Assembly (NCBI GenBank): GCA_041481485.1
Contig: JBGPBY010000410.1
Location: 1 to 6,760, forward strand
DNA: 6,760 nucleotides
DNA from: JBGPBY01 sp041481485
Lineage (GTDB): Bacteria; Acidobacteriota; Terriglobia; 20CM-2-55-15
Direction of reading: 5' to 3'
Shown here piece by piece: positions 1 to 6,053 of this stretch (position 1 is the first letter of the stretch; each line of letters starts with the position of its first letter). Made by a program: the position numbers and the translations under genes. The notes under the pieces are model-generated. The model made no database searches, was not told where the DNA came from, and saw only the letters and a list, made by a program, of their open reading frames with translations.

Positions 1-600
1 CGTCTTCGGCACAAGCGTATGCCGCGAACCTCTCACCGTCACAGGAACCACGTCCACTTCCGATTGCGTCGCCAACACGAATCCACCGCCTTTAAAGGGA
101 TGAATCACCCCATCAATGCTGGTTCCCCCTTCGGGAAAAATGACGACAGGCGCGCCTTCCTTGATTCGGGCCGCAGCCACCCGTAAGGACTTTACAGCCG
201 CACGCGGGTTTTCCCGGTCGATGGCAATCTGTCCGGAGCGCCGCAGATGCCAGCCGAGAAATGGAATGTCAAACAACTGCTTCTTGGCCAGAAACCGGAA
301 CTGAACTGGGAGAGCCACAAGCACGATCGGAATATCCATGTGGCTCTGGTGGTTCACACAAAAGACGCAGGAAACTCCCACGGGAATATGATCCAGTCCA
401 CGAACGGTAACTCGTATACCGGACGTCCACAGAATCATTCGAGACCAGATTCGCGCGCATCCGTGCTGCATCCTGCCGGTGGAATCGACGAAGGAACTCG
501 CCACCGAAATGGTGCCCATTACTGCCGTGTAAATGCCGATCAGCGGCGCGGTGATCAGCAGCGAGCGCGCATAGCTGAGTCTCTCCCGAAGCGAGCTCAC
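1..600 (-). CDS. plsC: 1-acyl-sn-glycerol-3-phosphate acyltransferase (PlsC/LPLAT family), 3' end outside window
   Basis: The first 200 residues are present and the frame is open to the left edge, so the C-terminus is missing. The family transfers an acyl chain to lysophosphatidic acid to make phosphatidic acid at the inner membrane. Seen in the translation: a hydrophobic segment at about residues 13-37, the catalytic HX4D block NHQSHMD (His84, Asp89), the block-II-like GQIAIDR (123-129) that binds glycerol phosphate in this family, a block III FPEGGTS (155-161), then PFKGGGF and the block IV VPVTVRG (185-191). Block III normally reads FPEGTRS, so the usual Arg is absent here. The start is the GTG at 600, which overlaps the folC stop as GTGA. 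A stop lies a few codons upstream in this frame and no clear Shine-Dalgarno is seen, which suggests translation coupled to folC. The family is sure; the exact acyl acceptor is inferred, and related lysolipid acyltransferases cannot be excluded. Confidence 0.9.
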   Translation of the reverse strand, partial: MSSLRERLSYARSLLITAPLIGIYTAVMGTISVASSFVDSTGRMQHGCARIWSRMILWTSGIRVTVRGLDHIPVGVSCVFCVNHQSHMDIPIVLVALPVQFRFLAKKQLFDIPFLGWHLRRSGQIAIDRENPRAAVKSLRVAAARIKEGAPVVIFPEGGTSIDGVIHPFKGGGFVLATQSEVDVVPVTVRGSRHTLVPKT

Positions 601-1820
601 TTCAGAATCGCGCGCGCTTCACCGACGAGATACAGAGACCCGCATACGAGGATGGTTTCAGAAGGCGATGCGGCTCGGCGCATATACGCAATCGCGTCGC
701 TGATCGAAGGCTCGACCCTGCCCTCCGGGATGGTTTCCAGCAAGACCTCCGGCTCGACGGACCGGGCATTGGACGCTTTGGTGAAAACGATCTCCCTGGA
801 GTGAGGCCGCAGCCGTTGAAGCATCTCCGAGTATTTCTTGTCGCGCATACTTCCGAAGATCATGCGTACCTTTTCGGGATGAAACTCCGCGAGAAATGCC
901 GCCAGCGCGTTTGCTGCCATTTCGTTGTGGGCGCCATCCAAAAGAAACTCCGGTACGCCGGGAATGACTTCCAGACGGCCGGGCCAGACCGCAGTGTTCA
1001 CGCCTTGCTCGATTCTCTCTTTTGGAACTTTCACGCATTCCGCCGCACGTATGGCCATCCCGACATTATCCAGCTGATGCCTCCCGGTCAATAGAGGCCG
1101 TAATCCTTTGTATTGCCGGATCGGCGTCGTGATGTCGACTTCAAAGCGGCCGCCGCCCAACGAACGTTCGGTTCGATGAAAGTGCTTCGTGCGATAGAGG
1201 CGCTCGCCGGCCACATCGCATATCGGATCGAACTCCGCCTCCGGACCAATCACCACGGGTTCGTTTCCTTTGATGATGCCGGCCTTTTCCCGCGCGATGA
1301 GGTCCAGTGTGTTGCCCAGAAACTCCTGGTGGTCGTAGCCGATGCTCGTAATCACGGAGACATCCTGGCGCACAACGTTGGTGGCGTCCAAACGGCCGCC
1401 GAGTCCCACTTCAAGAATGGCCAGCTTTGTCCGGGACCGGAAGTACGTAAACGCCATCGCCGTCACGAGTTCAAAGTACGTCGGTGGATATATCAGTCCC
1501 TCGGTTTTCGCTGCCGTCTGGCTTACCTGGTCATACACGGCCTGAAGATCGCCGTCGGATATTTCCTGATTCCCGATACGAATACGCTCGTTCAGGCGGA
1601 CCAGATGCGGCGATGTATAGAGGCCCGAATCCGGAATCATGGCTGCAAGAAGTGCGGCGACGGAGCCTTTCCCGTTCGTGCCGGCAATCAGAATGGATTG
1701 GAAGGAGCGCTGAGGATTGTCGAGGCGGTCCATGAGGATCTGCATGTTCCGCAGATCGTATTTGATCGACCGGTATTCGTTGGTCCGGGAAAAAATCTCT
1801 TCGATGCTGGTGGCGTTCAT
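597..1820 (-). CDS. folC: Bifunctional dihydrofolate synthase / folylpolyglutamate synthase
   Basis: A 407-residue cytoplasmic Mur-ligase-family enzyme. It joins glutamate to dihydropteroate and extends the polyglutamate tail of folates, using ATP through an acyl-phosphate. Seen: the P-loop GTNGKGS (47-53), YTSPHL (68-73), EVGLGGRLDATN (137-148), the DH pair at 163-164 followed by LGNT, EKAGI with Lys179 at the position that is carbamylated in characterised FolC, and further on PGRLE and LDGAHN, which mark the C-terminal ligase domain. The length is close to the usual 420-430. The segment between the P-loop and YTSPHL is about four residues shorter than I expect. The chosen start is the ATG at 1820, which shares its A with the topA stop (TGATG). 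The frame is open further upstream, but that stretch lies inside topA and has no FolC similarity. With one copy in view, the bifunctional role is the likeliest, but folylpolyglutamate synthase alone is possible. Confidence 0.95.
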   Translation of the reverse strand: MNATSIEEIFSRTNEYRSIKYDLRNMQILMDRLDNPQRSFQSILIAGTNGKGSVAALLAAMIPDSGLYTSPHLVRLNERIRIGNQEISDGDLQAVYDQVSQTAAKTEGLIYPPTYFELVTAMAFTYFRSRTKLAILEVGLGGRLDATNVVRQDVSVITSIGYDHQEFLGNTLDLIAREKAGIIKGNEPVVIGPEAEFDPICDVAGERLYRTKHFHRTERSLGGGRFEVDITTPIRQYKGLRPLLTGRHQLDNVGMAIRAAECVKVPKERIEQGVNTAVWPGRLEVIPGVPEFLLDGAHNEMAANALAAFLAEFHPEKVRMIFGSMRDKKYSEMLQRLRPHSREIVFTKASNARSVEPEVLLETIPEGRVEPSISDAIAYMRRAASPSETILVCGSLYLVGEARAILK

Positions 1821-4267
1821 CAGGACATGGCAACTCCCTGCGGCTCCACCGAGACTTTGTAGTCGCAGGATTCTTCGTTGCAGTAGTGGACCAGTCCTTC
1901 TTTCTTGGTCGACTTCTCGAGCAAATAAGGCGATCCGCATTTTGGACACTGTTCGGGAACCGGCTTATTCCAGGTGACGAAGTCGCACGCCGGATACTTC
2001 AAACAGCCGTAGAAGGTTTTGCCGCGCTTGGTGCGCCGTTCAATCAACTCACCTCCACAGCCCGGTTTCGGACAAGGAACCCCGACTGTTTTCGGCTTGA
2101 TGTACTTGCACTTCGGATAGTTGCCGCACGAAGTGAATTCCCCGAAACGTCCATCCTTGACCACCAGATTCGCCTCGTGACACTGAGGACAAATCTCAGC
2201 CAGAACCACATCCGGTTTCTTTGGCGCTCCGGTACTGCCGGTAAGCTTTCGCGTGGTCTTGCACTCCGGATAGCCTGTGCAGGCCAGGAACTGACCGAAG
2301 CGTCCGCGCTTCAGCGCCATGGGTTTGCCGCAGTTCTCGCATGGTTCGGGTTCGGACTCCGCCGAAGCTGCGCCACCTTCCTTCACCGCAGTCTCTTCCT
2401 TGGCGATTTCACGCGTGCTCTTGCACTCCGGATAAGCGGCACACGCAAGGAAACTGCCGAACTGTCCCCATTTCTGCACCATGGGCCCGCCGCATTTTTC
2501 GCAAATTTCGTCGGTGGGGAGTTCCTGAGCCTTCAGGTTCTCCATGTTCTTGGTGGCTTTTTTCAGGTCCTTCTGGAATTTTTTGTAGAACTCGCGCAGG
2601 GCCTGAACCCATGTCATCTGTCCTTCTTCGATTTCGTCGAGTTCTTCCTCCATCTTGGCGGTGTACTGAACGTCGAAGATTTCTTCGAAGTGCTTCACGA
2701 GCAATGTAGTGACCACAGTACCTAATTCCGTGGGGTGGAACTTTCCCTGATCCTTGAGAACGTACTCCCTGTCCTGAATCGTGTTGAGAATGGTGGCGTA
2801 GGTCGACGGCCGTCCAATCCCCTTCTCTTCAAGAATCTTCACCAGCGAAGCTTCGGTGTATCGCGGGGGCGGTTCCGTGAAGTGCTGCTTCGGCAAAATC
2901 TCGAGAGACTTCAGCGTTTCACCCTGCGTCAGAAGGGGTAGAGTGATGTCCTCTTCACCTTCGACCGGTTTCACATCCTCGTCGGCGGCTTCCTCATAGA
3001 CCTTGAGAAATCCATCGAACTTCAGGACGCGTCCCGACGCGCGAAAGAGGTAGTCTCCCGCCACAATCTCCGCTGTCGTTTGATCGTAAACCGCCGGATT
3101 CATCTGCGATGCGGTGAAGCGGGTCCAGATCAGTTTGTACAGCTTGTATTCGTCATCGGAAAGAATCGCCTTCAAATCGTCCGGGGTTCTTCCGACGAAT
3201 GTCGGACGAATGGCTTCGTGCGCATCCTGGGCGTCCTTCTTTCCTTTATAGATCACCGGTTTTTCGGGCAGATACTTGTCGCTGTAGACATCCGATACGT
3301 AGGAACGCACCATCTGCATGGCTTCATCGGAAATGCGAGGCGAGTCGGTACGCATATAGGAGATGAGTCCGACGCGGCCTTCTTCGGCGCTGACTTCGAT
3401 ACCTTCGTATAACCGCTGCGCCAGCATCATGGTCTTTTTCACCGTGAAGCGCAGCTTCCGGGCAGCTTCCTGCTGCAGCTTGCTCGTCGTGAACGGAGGA
3501 ACCGGATATCGCTTCTTTTCCTTCGTGACGACAGAGTCGACCTGGAACGGCGACCCCTTCAGATTCTGCAGGATGTGATCGGCTTCGGCCTGATTGGCAA
3601 CTGCGGCGGTTTTGCCTTTGATCTTGACCAGCTTTGCTTCAAAAGGCGGCGGCTGATGGCCTTCCAGTTTTGCGGTAATCGACCAGTACTCTTCGGGTTT
3701 GAAGGCCTGGATTTCCTGCTCGCGCTCAACAATCAGGCGCAGTGCAACCGTCTGGACGCGGCCAGCGGAAATACCACGGCGAACCTTGTCCCACAACAGC
3801 GGGCTGACCTGATAGCCGACAATGCGATCCAGAATGCGGCGAGCCTGTTGCGCATCGACTATATGTTGATTGATGCGTCCGGGATGAGCAACGGCCGCCT
3901 GAATCGCCCTCGGCGTGATCTCATTAAAAAGGACGCGATACACTTCCGTCTTATCGCCATTGCCATCCAGAATTTCCTTCAGATGCTGGCAAATCGCCTC
4001 GCCTTCGCGATCCGGGTCTGCCGCCAGGAAGATCCGGTCGACCTTCTTTGCAGCCGCGCGAAGCTCTTTTATGACTTTATCCTTGCCTGGAGATTCGACA
4101 TACGTGGGCTCGAAATCGTGCTCCAGATCCACGCCCAGCTTGCTTTTCGGCAGGTCCTTGACGTGCCCCAGCGACGCCTTGACGACGTAGTCCTTCCCAA
4201 GATATTTGTTGATTGTGTTCGCCTTAGCCGGCGATTCCACAATGACTAATGTTTTCTTCGAAGCCAT
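1820..4267 (-). CDS. topA: DNA topoisomerase I (type IA, omega protein)
   Basis: An 815-residue enzyme that relaxes negative supercoils by cutting and passing one DNA strand. Seen in order: a TOPRIM domain opening with TLVIVESPAKA (Glu11) and the metal-binding DPDREGE (84-90); SAGRVQTVALR (167-177); the active-site block GLISYMRTDS, with Tyr304 as the nucleophile that attaches to the 5' DNA end; HEAIRPT; and KGIGRPSTYA. The tail carries five four-cysteine zinc ribbons starting at residues 589, 643, 693, 732 and 774. The size is close to the 865 residues of the E. coli enzyme. I chose the ATG at 4267 (MASKKT), as family members start a few residues before the TLVIVES strand. A TTG at 4279 would add four residues, but the nearby GAGAGA touches it with no spacing, while it lies about 12 bases from the ATG. 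The gene follows dprA, a common neighbour in bacteria, and overlaps folC by one base. Confidence 0.97.
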   Translation of the reverse strand: MASKKTLVIVESPAKANTINKYLGKDYVVKASLGHVKDLPKSKLGVDLEHDFEPTYVESPGKDKVIKELRAAAKKVDRIFLAADPDREGEAICQHLKEILDGNGDKTEVYRVLFNEITPRAIQAAVAHPGRINQHIVDAQQARRILDRIVGYQVSPLLWDKVRRGISAGRVQTVALRLIVEREQEIQAFKPEEYWSITAKLEGHQPPPFEAKLVKIKGKTAAVANQAEADHILQNLKGSPFQVDSVVTKEKKRYPVPPFTTSKLQQEAARKLRFTVKKTMMLAQRLYEGIEVSAEEGRVGLISYMRTDSPRISDEAMQMVRSYVSDVYSDKYLPEKPVIYKGKKDAQDAHEAIRPTFVGRTPDDLKAILSDDEYKLYKLIWTRFTASQMNPAVYDQTTAEIVAGDYLFRASGRVLKFDGFLKVYEEAADEDVKPVEGEEDITLPLLTQGETLKSLEILPKQHFTEPPPRYTEASLVKILEEKGIGRPSTYATILNTIQDREYVLKDQGKFHPTELGTVVTTLLVKHFEEIFDVQYTAKMEEELDEIEEGQMTWVQALREFYKKFQKDLKKATKNMENLKAQELPTDEICEKCGGPMVQKWGQFGSFLACAAYPECKSTREIAKEETAVKEGGAASAESEPEPCENCGKPMALKRGRFGQFLACTGYPECKTTRKLTGSTGAPKKPDVVLAEICPQCHEANLVVKDGRFGEFTSCGNYPKCKYIKPKTVGVPCPKPGCGGELIERRTKRGKTFYGCLKYPACDFVTWNKPVPEQCPKCGSPYLLEKSTKKEGLVHYCNEESCDYKVSVEPQGVAMS
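1865..2503 (-). other. Five consecutive C4 zinc-ribbon modules at the TopA C-terminus
   Basis: Five cysteine quartets are read in the TopA tail: Cys589/592/609/615, 643/646/663/669, 693/696/714/720, 732/737/755/761 and 774/777/796/801. The first three share the pattern CxxC, then G-x-F-G-x-F, then C, five residues, C. The fourth has a wider first pair (CPKPGC) and the fifth a shorter second gap. The ribbon family binds single-stranded DNA and helps strand passage and RNA polymerase contact in characterised enzymes. All twenty cysteines are present, so all five modules could bind zinc. The linker after ribbon 1 is rich in Ala and Glu. Confidence 0.85.
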
Positions 4268-4333
4268 GTTCAGTATCAATCTCTCGTACTCTACATAAGG
4301 CTCCCGGCGCGAAAAATCAACCCGGCAATTTCC

Positions 4334-5446
4334 TTAAAGTCTCCGGATGAACTTTTTTCCCGGTAGTTCGCGAATCAAATTCAGGTTCTCCAACCCAAGC
4401 AACGCACTATAGACTTCGGACATATTCGACGGCAACTTTGCGAACAATGTATCGATCGCGACCGCTTCCTGCAACGACAGCAAATCCCAAACTTTTTTTT
4501 CCATGCCTTCCAGCTCCGGCTCAGGCAGGGCCTGCATTTCGGCGACAAGCGGCACCAGAATTTTTTCCCGGATCGGATGCGGCAGTTCTTCAATCACGTC
4601 CTGCCAGCTTGCAACCAGCCGTGCCCCTTGCCGAATCAAAACATGAGGGCCAAAACTATTGGGAGAAGTAATGTTGCCGGGAACTGCAAAAACTTCCCGG
4701 TTGCTGTCGATGGCAATTCGGGCGGTGATCAAAGATCCCGAATATTCAGCGGCTTCCACCACGATGACACCCAGTGCCATACCCGCAATAATCCGGTTTC
4801 GGATCGGAAAATTTTCCGGCGACGGAGGCGTTCCCAGGGGAAATTCCGACAACAACGCGCCTTTTTCTTCCAGGATTTCCGCGAGTTTTCGGTTTTCCTT
4901 CGGATAAACGGTGTCCAGACCGCAGCCAAAAACCGCAAATGTGGTACCTCCTCTCAATGCGCCGCGGTGCGCGGCGGCATCGATTCCCCGGGCCAGGCCC
5001 GAAGTGATCGCCAGGCCACGCGACGATAAATCCTCTGCCACTCGTTCTGCGCAATTCAGCCCGTAGCCTGTCGGTCGCCTTGTGCCAACCATCGCAACCT
5101 GCGGCAGATCGGAATTCCATGCCTTGCCTTTGACATACAGCACGACCGGCGGATCGAAAATCTCGCGCAGCAGCGGCGGGTAATCGGAATGCAGAATGTC
5201 GATGATGCGGACTCCCAGAGATTCTGCCTTCGTCCATTCTGCTTCGGCGCGTTGCGCGGAACGTGGAGACAACAAGTCTTCGGCAACATCGGGTGGAATG
5301 CCATGCGATTCCAGTTCTCCGACACTGGAGTCCAGCACCGCTTCTGGCGTCTTGAAATTTCGCAGCAGCACGGCAGACGAGCGGAGGCCAAGGCCACGGA
5401 CCAGAGTCATGCGGAGTGCAGCAAGAGATCGATTGCGTGAGTCCAT
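4334..5446 (-). CDS. dprA: DNA-processing protein DprA (Smf)
   Basis: A 370-residue cytoplasmic protein that binds incoming single-stranded DNA and loads RecA on it during natural transformation; many non-competent species also keep it. Seen: an N-terminal helical region with VRGLG (16-20), the DYPPLLREI lead-in (88-96), then the Rossmann-like core with VGTRRPT (120-126), SGLARGIDAAAH (149-160), GCGLDTVYP (174-182), PIRNRIIAG and the SGSLITA block, then the FAVPGN strand. The last 65 or so residues resemble the winged-helix tail found in many DprA proteins. The length is typical. The start at the ATG at 5446 leaves about 15 residues before VRGLG, as in relatives. There is no clear Shine-Dalgarno before it. 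The alternatives are a TTG at 5509, which adds 21 residues unlike the family, and an ATG at 5410. It is first in the minus-strand block, 66 bases before topA. Confidence 0.95.
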   Translation of the reverse strand: MDSRNRSLAALRMTLVRGLGLRSSAVLLRNFKTPEAVLDSSVGELESHGIPPDVAEDLLSPRSAQRAEAEWTKAESLGVRIIDILHSDYPPLLREIFDPPVVLYVKGKAWNSDLPQVAMVGTRRPTGYGLNCAERVAEDLSSRGLAITSGLARGIDAAAHRGALRGGTTFAVFGCGLDTVYPKENRKLAEILEEKGALLSEFPLGTPPSPENFPIRNRIIAGMALGVIVVEAAEYSGSLITARIAIDSNREVFAVPGNITSPNSFGPHVLIRQGARLVASWQDVIEELPHPIREKILVPLVAEMQALPEPELEGMEKKVWDLLSLQEAVAIDTLFAKLPSNMSEVYSALLGLENLNLIRELPGKKFIRRL

Positions 5447-5534
5447 GGCTGAGACAAAGCACTTCGATAGCCGCAAATGCGTCAACTGTGCCAGAATAGG
5501 GCGAATCAAACACCAGAGTGGAATTGGAGAAAGA
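5447..5534. promoter_or_regulatory. Divergent intergenic region between dprA and the thioredoxin gene
   Basis: This 88-base gap separates two gene blocks that point away from each other, so it must hold or adjoin the promoters of both unless transcription starts inside a gene. On the minus strand a TTGACG hexamer (5483-5488) resembles a -35 box, but no good -10 box lies 16-18 bases downstream. On the plus strand AGAATA near 5502 is a weak -10 candidate without a matching -35. I infer the role from layout; no promoter is firmly seen. Confidence 0.4.
5526..5530 (+). promoter_or_regulatory. Shine-Dalgarno site (GGAGA) of the thioredoxin gene
   Basis: The GGAGA, within GGAGAAAG, lies about five bases before the ATG at 5535. 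It decides the start: the reading frame stays open far upstream through the antisense strand of dprA, but only this ATG combines a ribosome site with a signal peptide directly behind it. Confidence 0.6.
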
Positions 5535-6050
5535 ATGCTTGCGAGATTGACACTGGCATTTTTACTTTTTATTGGAATCGCCTATGCACAACATCCCGAT
5601 GATGCCTTTGTCGGACAAAAGGCGCCCGAAATCAAAAAGTCCGACGTCTGGATCAATACCGATCCACTGACTCTTGCTTCGCTCAAGGGCAAAGTGGTCG
5701 TCATCGATTTCTGGGCTTTCGATTGCCCGTATTGCGCGGAAGCCATGCCCCATGTGCTCGATCTCTATGAGAAGTATTCAAAAGATGGTCTGGTGATCAT
5801 CGGCGTTCATACCCCGAGAATTGATTACGAAAAGGACCTGCCGAAAATCCGGGAAGCGGTAATCCGGAAAGGAATCAAGTATCCTGTTGTTGTCGACAAT
5901 CAATATGATATTTGGAGCGATTATCTCTGCAACGTCTGGCCGTCTCAGTTTGTTGTGGACCGCGACGGAACCATCCAATTCAGCCACAGCGGCGTCGGAC
6001 GCTACGACGAAATGGAAAAAGTCGTACAGAAGTTGTTGAATAAGAAGTAA
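5535..6050 (+). CDS. Exported DipZ-like (TlpA/ResA-related) thioredoxin-fold protein
   Basis: A 171-residue protein with a Sec signal peptide (hydrophobic stretch at residues 5-17, probable cleavage after AYA at 18), so it should act in the periplasm. Seen: VVVIDFWAF, the redox pair CPYC (Cys64, Cys67), GVHTPRIDYEKD (90-101), GIKYPVVVDN (113-122), a W-P at 135-136 at the cis-proline position, VVDRDGTI, and the GVGRYDEMEKVV tail. The HTP, YPV-D-N and WP marks match the DipZ-like thioredoxin branch rather than ordinary TlpA, although the CcdA-like membrane part of DipZ is absent here. A thiol-disulfide reductase or oxidase role is inferred; the partner is unknown. Odd points are Asp instead of Trp before the first active-site Cys and an extra Cys132 four residues before the cis-proline. 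It is followed after only 3 bases by the exported hydrolase gene, so the two are probably one transcript. Confidence 0.88.
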   Translation: MLARLTLAFLLFIGIAYAQHPDDAFVGQKAPEIKKSDVWINTDPLTLASLKGKVVVIDFWAFDCPYCAEAMPHVLDLYEKYSKDGLVIIGVHTPRIDYEKDLPKIREAVIRKGIKYPVVVDNQYDIWSDYLCNVWPSQFVVDRDGTIQFSHSGVGRYDEMEKVVQKLLNKK

Positions 6051-6053
6051 TCC

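Noticed and set aside
1113..1862. A 249-codon open frame on the plus strand, antisense to folC.
   Set aside because: It lies opposite an unmistakable FolC. Its translation is rich in Arg and His with no recognisable domain, typical of an antisense frame in a GC-rich gene.
1821..1949. Upstream extension of folC by 43 codons.
   Set aside because: It overlaps the TopA C-terminal ribbon and has no FolC-like residues; the TGATG junction gives a better start.
1886..2725. A 279-codon plus-strand frame opposite the TopA zinc-ribbon region.
   Set aside because: Its repeated Leu/Phe/Arg-rich phrases mirror the repeated ribbons on the coding strand, so the apparent repeats are a by-product of TopA.
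3575..4249. A 224-codon plus-strand frame opposite the TopA TOPRIM region.
   Set aside because: No domain or ribosome site is seen and it fully overlaps the most conserved part of topA.
4303..4325. Direct repeat of CCCGG (4303-4307 and 4321-4325) as a possible operator.
   Set aside because: Five bases is too short to mean anything in GC-rich DNA; only its pairing possibility was kept as a weak note.
5196..5534. Upstream extension of the thioredoxin frame into dprA.
   Set aside because: It would bury the signal peptide inside the protein and overlaps dprA on the opposite strand. The ATG at 5535 has the ribosome site.
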